Positions 15,114 through 24,271 of a DNA stretch of 64,000 bases are shown here, in pieces (position 1 is the first letter of the stretch; every line of letters starts with the position of its first letter). The DNA is taken from positions 1-64,000 of the forward strand of contig UQZU01000002.1 of NCBI GenBank assembly GCA_900545665.1, in the 5' to 3' direction. A model generated the notes under the pieces. The model was not told where the DNA came from. It saw nothing but the letters and a program-made list of their open reading frames with translations, and made no database searches. A program made the position numbers and the translations under genes. The stretch is from an uncultured Collinsella sp. (GTDB lineage Bacteria; Actinomycetota; Coriobacteriia; Coriobacteriales; Coriobacteriaceae).

Positions 15114-17304
15114 ACTCGCTTGGGGCAACGTCCGCCGTGCCGGCCGCGACTACCTCGTCTACCTTTTGACGCTCACCCTGGGCGTCACGGTCTTCTATGC
15201 CTTTAACACCATCTCGATGCAGGTCGACATCGCCGGCATCGATGAAAAGGGCTTGGCGCAGGTTATGGGCAGCATGCTCGGCAACCTGACGTACTTTTTG
15301 GCCGGTGTCATGGCCTTTTTAATGGTGTATGCCAATAACTTCATCATGAAACGCCGCAAGAAGGAGTTTGGCCTGTACCAGGTGCTCGGCATGGGGCGCG
15401 GGCGCGTCGCCACGATCATGGCGCTCGAGACGGTGATTGTCTCGGTCGGCGCCTTTGTCGCCGGCATTGTGCTGGGTGTGGGACTCTCCCAGCTTATGAC
15501 GTTCTTTACGGCCTCGCTCTTTAAGACACAGATCGCCAATTTCCACTTCTTTTTCTCGGTGCATGCGTTCAACCTGACCCTTGCCTGCATGCTCGTAATG
15601 TTTGTGCTCACGCTGCTGCTGAACCTTCGCGCCGTGCGTCGTACCAAACTCATCGAGCTTATGGGTGCCGAGCGTCGCAACGAGAGCATCAAGACACGCA
15701 ACCCCTGGATCGCGATTGCCATCTTTGTCGTGGGCGTGGTGCTTGTGGGCGTGGCCTATTACCGTCTGCTACGTGATGGGTTCCCGCTAACCGCGACGGA
15801 CAGCAAGCTGCAAGAGGCCATGAACCAGTTTGGTATTACGACCGCTATGGTTACCGTGGGCACCTTTGCCCTGTTCTGGGGACTCTCGGGCATGCTCATT
15901 AAGCTGCTGCAGAGCTTGCGCGGCGTGTATTGGCGCGGCCTCAACATGTTTACCGTGCGCCAGCTTGCGGCCAAGGTCAACACGGTGTGCTTTTCGATGG
16001 GCGTCATCGCGATGCTCCTGTTTTTGGCCATCACTTCGGTGACGTGCGGTATGTCGATTGCCAACGTGATGAACGAAAACCTGGAGCGCTATAACCCTGT
16101 TGATGTGTCTCAGACGTATGTCTATTACACGCCCGAAACGCTCGACTACTACAAAGAGTATGTCAATCCGTCTGAGGCCGATCGCATGGTGCTGGCTGAT
16201 AGTACGGTCGATTTGTACCCCGCATGGCACGGCAAGGGCAAGTCGGCGGACAACAACGACGAGACCGGCAAGAAGGTCGATATCGCCGATGTTGCCGGCG
16301 AGCATGTACAGATCGATTCGTATCTGAGTTACCCGCTTGGCGGCTCGGATCCTTCGGTGACCCCAAGTGAGATGTGCAAGACCATGGGCGAAAAGCTTCC
16401 CAAGGCGTTCGGGGGTAGCAATGCCGACATGACAGGCCTGTCTGTGACGCCGGCAAGTCAGTACAACAAACTGCGCCAGATGATGGGCAAGGAGCCGGTG
16501 CACATCGGTCACGACCAGTATCTGCTCACGTGTGATATGGGCGGCGAGCTGGTCGACATGTACACCAAGTATATGGCTGGCGGCCATACCCTCACCTTGG
16601 GCGGGCATGAGCTCAAGCCCGCAGCCGATAAGTCGGACGAAGATACGGCGGCCATCGCCAACTCGGCGATGGGCAGTAATGGGGGTACCGTCGTCGTTGC
16701 CGACGAGCTGTTGTCCCAACTTAATCTGCAGCCGTATTCCAGTAGTCTGCTCGTTAACTACAAACAGGGGATGGATACGACCGAGGCAGACGAGAGTATT
16801 AAATACACTGTGCTCGACAATCTGCTCGTTGACGGCAAGGAGCCGGGGTCGTGGGGAACCTTCATCACACGCTCCGAGATGTACGCGCAAGCAGCGCAAA
16901 TGAACGGTCTTATTAGCTACCTAGCCATCTACATCGGCTTTGTATTGGTCGTTGCATGCGCGGCGATTCTGTCGATTCAGCAACTCTCCAACGTGGCCGA
17001 CGGTAGCCGCAGCTATCGTGTGCTGGCACAGATTGGCTGCGACGACCGCCAGATTCGCCATTCGGTGATGGCACAGCAGGCGGTATTCTTCCTGTTCCCG
17101 CTGGCAGTGGGCCTGACGCACTCCTTTGTGGCACTTAAGGTGATCATCGAGCTGGTGAGTATTTTCGGAAATATGAGCATCGGCGGCACCGTTGGCCTCA
17201 CCTGTGCAATCTTCCTGGCAGCATACGGTGGCTACTTCCTGGTGACCTACCTCATGAGCACCGGCATGGTGCGAGCCGCCATAGCCACCCGCTACAGCGA
17301 GTAA
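15103..17304 (+). CDS. ABC transporter permease, BceB-like (FtsX domain)
   Basis: A 733-aa permease with the BceB-type layout: four N-terminal membrane segments within about 1-170, more near 205-310, a large extracellular domain (about 325-600) and three C-terminal segments from about 605. It acts with the ATPase upstream. BceB relatives bind peptide antibiotics or cell-wall intermediates through the large extracellular domain; the ligand here is unknown. The ATG at 15103 overlaps the ATPase stop and follows GGTGAGG. The last 27 bases of the gene region are nearly duplicated at 17727. Confidence 0.88.
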   Translation: MLCKLAWGNVRRAGRDYLVYLLTLTLGVTVFYAFNTISMQVDIAGIDEKGLAQVMGSMLGNLTYFLAGVMAFLMVYANNFIMKRRKKEFGLYQVLGMGRGRVATIMALETVIVSVGAFVAGIVLGVGLSQLMTFFTASLFKTQIANFHFFFSVHAFNLTLACMLVMFVLTLLLNLRAVRRTKLIELMGAERRNESIKTRNPWIAIAIFVVGVVLVGVAYYRLLRDGFPLTATDSKLQEAMNQFGITTAMVTVGTFALFWGLSGMLIKLLQSLRGVYWRGLNMFTVRQLAAKVNTVCFSMGVIAMLLFLAITSVTCGMSIANVMNENLERYNPVDVSQTYVYYTPETLDYYKEYVNPSEADRMVLADSTVDLYPAWHGKGKSADNNDETGKKVDIADVAGEHVQIDSYLSYPLGGSDPSVTPSEMCKTMGEKLPKAFGGSNADMTGLSVTPASQYNKLRQMMGKEPVHIGHDQYLLTCDMGGELVDMYTKYMAGGHTLTLGGHELKPAADKSDEDTAAIANSAMGSNGGTVVVADELLSQLNLQPYSSSLLVNYKQGMDTTEADESIKYTVLDNLLVDGKEPGSWGTFITRSEMYAQAAQMNGLISYLAIYIGFVLVVACAAILSIQQLSNVADGSRSYRVLAQIGCDDRQIRHSVMAQQAVFFLFPLAVGLTHSFVALKVIIELVSIFGNMSIGGTVGLTCAIFLAAYGGYFLVTYLMSTGMVRAAIATRYSE

Positions 17305-17342
17305 CAAGCGGGCAAAATCGTCACAAAATCAGAGGCGTATGA

Positions 17343-17382
17343 CCGCCGCGAAGGGACCAGGGGCCCTTTCGCGGCGGTTTTT
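17343..17382 (+). terminator. Terminator of the BceAB-like operon
   Basis: CCGCCGCGAAGGG pairs with CCCTTTCGCGGCGG and is followed by TTTTT. It lies 39 nt after the permease stop. Confidence 0.88.
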
Positions 17383-17582
17383 GCCTATCTGGGGGTGTCT
17401 CAGATGCAAGTGAGTAGACTTTTCTGAACCTGCCGAGCACATCGCGACAAATACTCAATAAAACCGCAGGTCAGAGCCATGTCGTTTTGGGGTGTGCTTG
17501 GTCTCCTGCAAAAAGCCTACTCACTTGGTTTTTCTGCTAGAAGACCGCCACGAGGGAAGGCAACTCCCTTACGGCGGTTTGG

Positions 17583-17635
17583 ACGTTTGCCCAGATAAAA
17601 CCTGCCAAAATAAACCTGTTCCTTTTTGGCAGGTG
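17583..17635 (-). repeat. GGGACAGG-type hairpin repeat (one-base variant), copy 1
   Basis: On the minus strand: ACCTGCCAAAAAGGAACAGG, then TTTATTTTGGCAGGTTTTAT and CTGGGCAAACGTCC. The outer ACCTGCC/GGCAGGT pair forms a hairpin. Related copies are at 19121, 50087 and 57641. It lies in the gene-free stretch 17383-17989, which otherwise contains only repeats and a gene-tail relic. Confidence 0.75.
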
Positions 17636-17665
17636 GTTTCAACTGAACGGCGGGCGGTGCGGCTT

Positions 17666-17724
17666 GTAGTCATTGGGGACGTTCTTAAACGACTAGTCAA
17701 ACAAGAACGTCCCCAATGACTACC
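17666..17724. repeat. TAGTCATTGGGGAC inverted repeat, copy 3
   Basis: Perfect 21-bp arms: GTAGTCATTGGGGACGTTCT plus T at 17666-17686, and the complement at 17704-17724. The loop contains ACTAGT. It is the clearest copy of this unit. Confidence 0.8.
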
Positions 17725-17726
17725 CC

Positions 17727-17761
17727 TGAGCCGCCATAGCCACCCGCTACAGTGAGTAACT
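17727..17761 (+). pseudogene. Duplicate of the permease 3' end
   Basis: GAGCCGCCATAGCCACCCGC and the following bases, including a stop codon, repeat the end of the permease gene (17273-17305) with a single C-to-T difference. It is either the last trace of a second permease copy or a footprint of DNA inserted between the two copies. Confidence 0.6.
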
Positions 17762-17798
17762 CACCCAGTTTGGAATTATCGTAGGTTGAGCATAAGTC

Positions 17799-17988
17799 AG
17801 CGAAAACGCCCCTAAGCGAGCAAGGTGACGTGAAAGAGGAGGGAAGCGTACTTTGGTACGCAACCGACGATTGAACGTCAGATTGCCGCTTAGGGGCGTT
17901 TGCAGCGTCGAGCGGTCCGCCGTTCGTTAGAACGGCGGAACCAAAGGAGCAGCGTCGAGCCGTTACGGCGTTTGGTAAAACGCCGTAA
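17799..17988 (-). repeat. Composite palindromic repeat, copy 2
   Basis: Read on the minus strand from the DAHP synthase stop, this holds hairpin GTTACGGCGTTT-TACC-AAACGCCGTAAC, a CGACGCTGC linker, a second hairpin (GTTCCGCCGTT-CTAAC-GAACGGCGGACC), CGACGCTGC again, and then the large CCCCTAAGCG hairpin (17799-17912). Copy 1 (4586-4735) has one small hairpin instead of two and a different tip in the large hairpin. Confidence 0.75.
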
Positions 17989-17989
17989 C

Positions 17990-19021
17990 CTACACCCGCT
18001 CCGCGATCTCGTGGATGAGGTAGTCGGTCTTTTCCCAGCCTAGGCACGGGTCGGTGATCGACTTACCAAAGACACCGCCATCGACCGGCTGGTTGCCGTC
18101 CTCAAGGTAAGACTCGATCATAAAGCCCTTGACCAGCTTGGAGATGGACTCGTTGCGGCGGCAGCTGTCGAGCACCTCCTTGCAAATGCGATACTGCTCC
18201 AACGGACGCTTGCCCGAGTTGTCGTGGTTGCAGTCGATGACCGCTGCCGGATTGGCATAGCCGGCGTGCTCGGTATAGCGCTCGGCCAGACGCTCGAGGT
18301 GCTCGTAGTGGTAGTTGGGGTAGGTGCGACCGTCGAGACCAATGTAGCCACGCATGACGGCGTGTGCGAGTGGGTTGCCGTCGCACTCAACCTCCCAGTT
18401 GCGGAAGATAAAGCTCTGGTGTGCCTGCGCGGCGTAAATGGAGTTGAGCATGACGGTGGTGGAACCGGCAGTGGGATTCTTCATGCCGACGGGTACCGAA
18501 ATGCCGCTCGACACCAGGCGATGCTCCTGGTTCTCGACCGAGCGTGCGCCCACGGCAACATAGCTCAGCAGGTCAACGAGGTACTGGTAGTTTGACGGAT
18601 AGAGCATCTCGTCGGCGGTGAAGAAGCCCGTTTCCTCAATAACGCGCAGGTGCATATGGCGGATGGCCTTGACGCCCTCGAGCAGGTCGTCGGGAGCCTC
18701 GGGGTTGGGGTTGTGCAGCAGGCCCTTGTAGCCGGTGCCCTTGGTGCGCGGCTTGTTGGTGTAGACGCGCGGAATGATGATGAGCTTGTCCTTGACCTCT
18801 TCGGCGGTCTTGGCCAGTCGGTTCATATACTCGAGCACCGAATCCTCGCGGTCGGCAGAGCACGGGCCGATGATGAGCACCTTACGTGCGTCCTCGCCGG
18901 TAAAGACTTTGGCGACCTCGGCGTCAAATGCCTGCTTTTTGGCGGTAAGCTCGGCAGAAAGTGGCATTTCCTCGCGGATCTCCATGGGGATCGGCAGCCT
19001 GCGTTTGAATTCCATGGCCAT
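17990..19021 (-). CDS. 3-deoxy-7-phosphoheptulonate (DAHP) synthase, class I
   Basis: A 343-aa class I (AroF/AroG/AroH type) enzyme condensing phosphoenolpyruvate and erythrose-4-phosphate, the entry to aromatic amino acid synthesis. Family motifs are visible: VLIIGPCSADRED (PEP site and Cys metal ligand, near residue 48), PRVYTNKPRTKGTGYKGL, GARSVENQEHRLVSSG, PVGMKNPTAGS and the C-terminal DCNHDNSGK and SYLEDGNQ metal-site segments. It is slightly shorter than the E. coli enzymes (about 350 aa). ATG at 19021; a second ATG at 19015 is possible. It is monocistronic. Which amino acid inhibits it cannot be read from the sequence. Confidence 0.93.
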   Translation of the reverse strand: MAMEFKRRLPIPMEIREEMPLSAELTAKKQAFDAEVAKVFTGEDARKVLIIGPCSADREDSVLEYMNRLAKTAEEVKDKLIIIPRVYTNKPRTKGTGYKGLLHNPNPEAPDDLLEGVKAIRHMHLRVIEETGFFTADEMLYPSNYQYLVDLLSYVAVGARSVENQEHRLVSSGISVPVGMKNPTAGSTTVMLNSIYAAQAHQSFIFRNWEVECDGNPLAHAVMRGYIGLDGRTYPNYHYEHLERLAERYTEHAGYANPAAVIDCNHDNSGKRPLEQYRICKEVLDSCRRNESISKLVKGFMIESYLEDGNQPVDGGVFGKSITDPCLGWEKTDYLIHEIAERV

Positions 19022-19120
19022 AGGGGTCTCCTCAATCTATAGAAAGAGCAATAAGCGGATTGTCGAATGCTCGGCATTATCCGCTGTCGCACGCTAAAGT
19101 GCAAGCCCTTGTCACCCCGA

Positions 19121-19176
19121 AACCTACCAAAAAGGGACAGGTTTATTTTGGCAGGTTTTATCTGGGTAAACGTCGG
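19121..19176 (+). repeat. GGGACAGG-type hairpin repeat, copy 2
   Basis: ACCTACCAAAAAGGGACAGG is followed by TTTATTTTGGCAGGTTTTAT and CTGGGTAAACGTCGG. The stem is ACCTaCC/GGCAGGT, and the sequence matches the 17583, 50087 and 57641 copies. Confidence 0.75.
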
Positions 19177-19244
19177 CGGATGCTGGGAGGGAGCGGCGCC
19201 GCGCGGGACCCTAAGGCTGTTGTCGGTTCCCCAGGAAATACCCT

Positions 19245-19475
19245 GTGGGCAAAAAATGCCAAATATGAGTACGGTTGCTAGCTTAGTATCATATTGCCTT
19301 CGCAAAATAATAGACATAACAGCAAAATATGTTCATTAACGCAAACACATATAAGTTCGCTATAGGGCTGTTTGATCATTTTGGGGACGCGCGTAAGCCG
19401 TGAAAGCGGTATTTGGGGCTGTTTTGGCTGTTACTAAAAGGGTAACAGTACTCATATTTGCCATTTTTTGCCCAC
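19245..19475. mobile_element. Candidate MITE-like element with 28-bp inverted ends
   Basis: Left end 19245-19272 starts GTGGGCAAAAAATG and ends AAATATGAGTAC; the right end (19448-19475) is its reverse complement except for one base. The match extends imperfectly outward (CCCT/GGGG). The 175 bp between them is AT-rich and has no reading frame. It sits in an intergenic gap of about 580 bp between DAHP synthase and the ABC exporter. No clear target duplication was confirmed, so mobility is a hypothesis. Confidence 0.5.
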
Positions 19476-19533
19476 GGGGCCTCGAAAGGGCTGTCAATCA
19501 GGTCCCAGGGGAGGCGGTTTGAGGGTCGCAGAA

Positions 19534-19572
19534 CAAAAAAACGGGGGCACAGGTTGTCCTGCGCCCCCGTTC
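19534..19572 (-). terminator. Terminator of the marR-ABC exporter operon
   Basis: On the minus strand, ACGGGGGC (rc) pairs across a short loop and is followed by a run of seven T. It lies about 30 nt beyond the stop of the second exporter gene. Confidence 0.85.
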
Positions 19573-19602
19573 TCTGGGCATTGCTGCTGCTTGCCGCCGA
19601 AT

Positions 19603-21459
19603 CTACGCAGCCTCGTCGAACTGCGAGTTATACAGATCGGCGTAGAAGCCGCCCTGGGCGAGCAGCTCGTCGTGCGTGCCCTTCTCGACGATGTCGCCGT
19701 CGCGAATTACCAAGATCACGTCGGCGTTGCGGATCGTGGACAGGCGGTGCGCGATGACAAAGCTCGTGCGGCCCTGCATCAGCGCATCCATGGCGCGCTG
19801 GATGAGCTCCTCGGTGCGGGTATCGACGTTGGAGGTCGCCTCGTCCAGAATCAGCGCCGGACGGTCGGCCAAAATGGCGCGGGCGATGGTCACGAGCTGG
19901 CGCTGACCCTGCGACAGGTTAGTGCCCTCCTCGTTGATCATAAAGTCGTAGCCACCGGCGAGCGTATGGATAAAGTGATCACAGCGCGCTGCGCGTGCAG
20001 CGGCTTCGACCTCGGCGTCGGTCGCATCGGGGCGTCCGTAGCGGATGTTCTCGCGGATGGTGCCGTTAAACAGCCAGGTGTCCTGCAGCACCATGGCAAA
20101 CTCGCCGCGCAGCGCCGCGCGGTCCCAGTCGCGCACGTCGACGCCCTCGACGCGCAGCGAACCGCCGTCCACGTCGTAAAAGCGCTGCAGCAGCTTAATG
20201 AGCGTGGTCTTGCCGGCGCCGGTGGGGCCGACGATGGCAATGGTTTGGCCGGGCTGCGCCTCGCAGCTAAAGTCGTGGATGATGGTCTTGTCGGGCGTGT
20301 AGCCAAACTTGACGTGGTCGAACTCCACGTGGCCGGGGCGCTTCTCGGGAATCTGCGCGTCGGCCTTCTGCTCCTCCTCGGGCGCGGCCAGGAATTCAAA
20401 GACGCGCTCGGTGGCGGCAGCCATCGACTGCATCGTGTTGCTCACATTGCCCAGCTGCTGCACGGGTTGCGTAAAGTTGCGAACGTACTGGATAAAGCTC
20501 TGGATGTCGCCGGGCGTGGCATTGCCGGTCAGCGCGAGTTGCGCGCCCACCACGACGACGCCCACGTAGCCCATGTTGCCCACCAAACTCATGAGCGGCA
20601 TCATCAGGCCCGACAGGAACTGCGAGCGCCAGCCACTAATAAAGAGGCGGTCGTTTTGGCGGTCGAATTCCTCGATCGAGGCCTCGGCGCGGTCGAACAC
20701 CTGAATGACGTTCTGGCCGGCAAAATCCTCCTCGATAATGCCGTTGACGGCGCCCAGAACCTGCTGCTGCTCGCGGAAGTACGGCTGCGAGAAGTGAATC
20801 ATCACCATCAAGATAATCGCAGCGGCCGGCAGCGTGAGCACGGTGACGCCGGTGAGCGGCAGGCTGATCGAGAGCATCATGATGAGCACGCCGATAATCT
20901 GCGTGACCGACGTGATAAGCTGCGTCACGCTCTGGTTGAGCGACTGACCCAGCGTATCGACGTCGTTGGTGATGCGGCTGAGCACATCGCCCTTGCTGTG
21001 GCCGTTGAAGTAACTCATCGGAACGACAGCGATCTTGGCGGCGATCTCCTTGCGCATGCGATAGCAGATCTTTTGCGTGACGCCGGTCATGAGCCAGCCT
21101 TGGATCAGGCTGCAGGCAGAGCTCGCTAGATACAGGCAGAGCAAAAAGCCGAGCGTCTTGGCGATCCAGGCAAAGTCGACATCGCCGGTGCCGTTGACCT
21201 TGGCGACCAAGCCCTCGAACAGTTTGGTGGTAACCTGGCCGAGCACCTTGGGCCCCACAATGTTAAAGATGACCGAGCACACTGCAAAGGCGACGGCGGC
21301 AAACACGGCAATCTTGTGCTGGCCGATATAGCCGAGCAGCTGCTTCATGGTGCCCTTAAAGTCCTTGGCCTTTTCGCCACGGCGCATGCCACCCATGCGG
21401 CCCATGGGACCACGCTGGCGGGTGGGCTTGGGAATCTGAGTCTTGGTCTCGTCTGCCAT
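19603..21459 (-). CDS. ABC exporter half-transporter, second subunit
   Basis: A 618-aa fused membrane/ATPase protein. Six membrane segments within about 45-340 precede a nucleotide-binding domain with Walker A VGPTGAGKTT (about 408), signature LSQGQRQ (about 510) and Walker B ALILDEATSNVDTRTE. It pairs with the 788-aa protein encoded just upstream, as in heterodimeric exporters of the LmrCD/BmrCD/TM287-288 type that expel drugs or lipids. ATG at 21459, overlapping the previous stop as TAATG, so coupling is expected. Substrate unknown. Confidence 0.9.
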   Translation of the reverse strand: MADETKTQIPKPTRQRGPMGRMGGMRRGEKAKDFKGTMKQLLGYIGQHKIAVFAAVAFAVCSVIFNIVGPKVLGQVTTKLFEGLVAKVNGTGDVDFAWIAKTLGFLLCLYLASSACSLIQGWLMTGVTQKICYRMRKEIAAKIAVVPMSYFNGHSKGDVLSRITNDVDTLGQSLNQSVTQLITSVTQIIGVLIMMLSISLPLTGVTVLTLPAAAIILMVMIHFSQPYFREQQQVLGAVNGIIEEDFAGQNVIQVFDRAEASIEEFDRQNDRLFISGWRSQFLSGLMMPLMSLVGNMGYVGVVVVGAQLALTGNATPGDIQSFIQYVRNFTQPVQQLGNVSNTMQSMAAATERVFEFLAAPEEEQKADAQIPEKRPGHVEFDHVKFGYTPDKTIIHDFSCEAQPGQTIAIVGPTGAGKTTLIKLLQRFYDVDGGSLRVEGVDVRDWDRAALRGEFAMVLQDTWLFNGTIRENIRYGRPDATDAEVEAAARAARCDHFIHTLAGGYDFMINEEGTNLSQGQRQLVTIARAILADRPALILDEATSNVDTRTEELIQRAMDALMQGRTSFVIAHRLSTIRNADVILVIRDGDIVEKGTHDELLAQGGFYADLYNSQFDEAA

Positions 21460-23825
21460 TAGCGCTCGCCTCCTTCCATGACGGCTGCAATTTCTTCTTG
21501 GGTAAGCCCCAGCTCCTCGGCGGAAAGCTGCGACTGTGCGATCTCCAGGTACGCCGGGCAGCTGCGCAGCAGCTCCTCGTGCGTACCGGTGCCCACCACG
21601 TGGCCGTCGTCGAGCACGATGATCTGGTCGGCGTGCATGATGGTTGCGATGCGCTGGGCCACGACCACGAGCGCGGCGTCGGTAACGTTTTTGGCAAGCT
21701 CTTCGCGCAGGCGCGCGTCGGTCTTGTAGTCGAGGGCACTAAACGAGTCATCGAACACCACAACCTCGGGCTTTTTGGCCAATGCGCGGGCGATGGCCAA
21801 GCGCTGGCGCTGACCACCCGAGACATTGGAGCCACCCTGGCTGATGGGGGAGTCGTAGCCGCCCTCGCGCTCGGCGATAAAGTCCTTGGCCTGTGAGATG
21901 CGCGCGGCTTGGCGCATGTCATCATCGCTTACCATGTCGCCGGCAAACTTAAGGTTGCTCTCGACGGTGCCCGAGAACAGGCGACCCTGCTGCGGAATAT
22001 AACCGATACGGCGGCGCAGCTCAGAGAGGGTCATGTCACGCACGTCGACGCCGTCAAGCGAAATGCTGCCGCCCGTGACGTCGTACAGGCGCGGAATCAA
22101 CTGCACGAGCGTGGACTTGCCCGAGCCCGTGGAGCCAATGATGCCGAGCATCTGACCGGCATGTGTGGTGAAGTTCACGCCGCTGATGACGTCGGCACGG
22201 GCATCGGGATACTGGAAGCTCACGTCGCGGAAGGTGAGCTCACCGCGCGGCGAGCTGGCCGCGGGCAGTTTGGGCGAGGCAGGGTCGTTGATGCTCGTGG
22301 GACAAGTGATGACCTCTTCCACGCGCTCGGCTGCGACCTCGGCACGGGGCAGGATGACCGAAACCATGGTGAGGATCATAAACGCCATGACGATCTGCAT
22401 GGTGTAGGAGATAAACGCCATCATGTTGCCGACCTGCATCACGCCGTCGGACACGCCCTGCGCACCAAACCAGACGATGAGCACGGTGATGCAGTTCATG
22501 ACGAGCATCATGAGCGGCATCATAAAGCTCATGGCGCGGTTGGTGTAGAGCTGCGTGGTCATCAGGTCGAGCGATGCCTTGTCAAAACGCTCGAGTTCAT
22601 GTTCCTCGCGGTTGAACGAGCGGATGGGCATAAGGCCGTCGAGCAGCTCGCGGGCGGTAAGGTTCACGCGGTCAACAAAGCTTTGCATCTTTTTGAACTT
22701 GGGCATGGTGAGGCCCATAAGCACGCCGACGACGGCCGAGACCGCGATGATGGCAACGGCGATGGTCCACTCCAGGCCGGTATGGTTGGCCAGGACGCGC
22801 ATGACGGCGACGATGCCCATGACGGGGGCCATCAGACACATGCGGATAAACAGAGTTGCGGCCATCTGGATCTGCTGAATGTCGTTGGTGCAGCGGGTGA
22901 TGAGCGAGGCCTGGCTAAACTTGCCCACCTCGGCCGGCGAGAAGTGCATAACCTTGTTGAAGGTCTCGCGGCGCAGGTCGCGGGCGATGGAGCAGGCGGT
23001 GCGCGAAGCCACGGCACCGGTCAGGATGGTGGCGACGAGCGACACGAGGCACAGTCCAAACATCGTGGTCGCCATGCGGCTCAGGTAGGCGTTCTGCACG
23101 TCGGCGGGGTCGATGCCCTGCGCCTTGTACTCGTCCTGTACATAGCTCACGGCGCGCTGGGTGACGATGGAGCCCGACATGGAGCCCATTTTGTCCGCCA
23201 TTTGGTTGGCGCCCTCGACGAGCTTGCTTTGGTCTACCAGACCGCCCTCGACACCCAGGCGCAGGCTCTTCATAGTGATCTTACCGCCGTCGGCATCAAT
23301 CTGCTTTTGCATGTTCTGCGCCGCCGCGGCCTTCTGCTGCATCTCGGCGAGCTGCTCGGGCGTCATCGCTGCCATTTGCTCGGGGGTGGGCATGGCCTGG
23401 GCAGCGTTGTCGTCTTTCTCGCTGGACGAGCCCATCATGTCGCCCATGGAGTTGGCGTCGATGCCCTGGTTGAGCGAAAGGACAACAGTCTCGGGCAGGC
23501 TCATAATGTCGGCAATCTTGCCTCCATCGGCACGCTCTTCCTCGGTGCCCTCGTACGTTCGAATGTCGTTTTTGTCAGCCTTGCTAAACACGGCCTCCAC
23601 AGCCTTGGCGTCCTTGGCGCTCATAAAGAGTTCGAGGTCGTCGAGCGATTCGGCGCGGATGGTGTCGGGTACGGGCGACGCGATGCCGCCTTGCTGCACA
23701 CCCACGTCGACGATGTCGCTCATATAGGTAGGCAGCGCCAGATCGGCGTTGCAGCTGATTACGATAAGTACGATAGCTGCGAACAGTGCCAGGATATGTT
23801 TTTTAAAGAGCTTGAGAATCCTCAC
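21459..23825 (-). CDS. ABC exporter half-transporter with a large TM1-TM2 insert
   Basis: A 788-aa ABC exporter subunit. TM1 is at about 10-30, but TM2 begins only near 250: about 200 extra residues lie between, rich in Met, Gln and Ala (for example MPTPEQMAAMTPEQLAEMQQ). The remaining membrane segments run to about 500, and the ATPase domain has Walker A GSTGSGKST, signature VSGGQRQRLAIARAL and Walker B VVVFDDSFSALD. The Asp after Walker B in place of the catalytic Glu (FDDS) is typical of the degenerate site of heterodimeric exporters. GTG start at 23825, overlapping marR by 4 nt (GTGA). Confidence 0.88.
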   Translation of the reverse strand: MRILKLFKKHILALFAAIVLIVISCNADLALPTYMSDIVDVGVQQGGIASPVPDTIRAESLDDLELFMSAKDAKAVEAVFSKADKNDIRTYEGTEEERADGGKIADIMSLPETVVLSLNQGIDANSMGDMMGSSSEKDDNAAQAMPTPEQMAAMTPEQLAEMQQKAAAAQNMQKQIDADGGKITMKSLRLGVEGGLVDQSKLVEGANQMADKMGSMSGSIVTQRAVSYVQDEYKAQGIDPADVQNAYLSRMATTMFGLCLVSLVATILTGAVASRTACSIARDLRRETFNKVMHFSPAEVGKFSQASLITRCTNDIQQIQMAATLFIRMCLMAPVMGIVAVMRVLANHTGLEWTIAVAIIAVSAVVGVLMGLTMPKFKKMQSFVDRVNLTARELLDGLMPIRSFNREEHELERFDKASLDLMTTQLYTNRAMSFMMPLMMLVMNCITVLIVWFGAQGVSDGVMQVGNMMAFISYTMQIVMAFMILTMVSVILPRAEVAAERVEEVITCPTSINDPASPKLPAASSPRGELTFRDVSFQYPDARADVISGVNFTTHAGQMLGIIGSTGSGKSTLVQLIPRLYDVTGGSISLDGVDVRDMTLSELRRRIGYIPQQGRLFSGTVESNLKFAGDMVSDDDMRQAARISQAKDFIAEREGGYDSPISQGGSNVSGGQRQRLAIARALAKKPEVVVFDDSFSALDYKTDARLREELAKNVTDAALVVVAQRIATIMHADQIIVLDDGHVVGTGTHEELLRSCPAYLEIAQSQLSAEELGLTQEEIAAVMEGGER

Positions 23826-24271
23826 TCGGCATCTCTCCTTTCTTGATTGCGGTCGATAATTTCGTTGGCACGTCTAAGAAGGCGCACCATCTCTTGGGTA
23901 TCTGTTTCGCCAAGCTGCTCGAGGAAGGCCGCGGTGCGGTCCTCGAATTCCCGACGTTTGATTTCGATAACCTGGAATCCTTTGTCGGTCACCGTGACGT
24001 GTACGCGACGACGGTCGGTCTTTGAGTGCTCGCGCTCGACCCAGCCCTTGGCCTCGAGGGCGCGCAGGATATTGGCGATGCGGGCGCTCGAGACCCAGGC
24101 GCGATCAGCGAGTTCGCTCGGCGTGAGCGAGCCGCCGGCGCGCATGAGGGCGCGCATGACGGCCATCTCGCCACCCAGAGCCTGGTCGGCAAAGCGCGAA
24201 ACGCGCTGGTGCATGCTGCCAAATTCGGTAAAGAGCTGACGCCCAAGCTCATGGAAATCGGTATCTTCCAC
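23822..24271 (-). CDS. MarR-family transcriptional regulator
   Basis: A 149-aa winged-helix regulator. The DNA-binding part is LTPSELADRAWVSSARIANILRALEAKGWVEREHSKTDRRRVHVTVT (about residues 50-100, cited as a region), including the wing with DRR. It heads the operon with the two ABC exporter genes and probably represses it until a drug or lipid ligand binds. It starts with GTG at 24271, which lies inside one arm of a perfect inverted repeat, so autoregulation is likely. Confidence 0.9.
   Translation of the reverse strand: MEDTDFHELGRQLFTEFGSMHQRVSRFADQALGGEMAVMRALMRAGGSLTPSELADRAWVSSARIANILRALEAKGWVEREHSKTDRRRVHVTVTDKGFQVIEIKRREFEDRTAAFLEQLGETDTQEMVRLLRRANEIIDRNQERRDAE

Noticed and set aside
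19022..19100. Attenuator or T-box leader before DAHP synthase
   Set aside because: A weak AGCGGAT/ATCCGCT inverted repeat is present, but there is no leader peptide rich in aromatic codons and no T-box motif.
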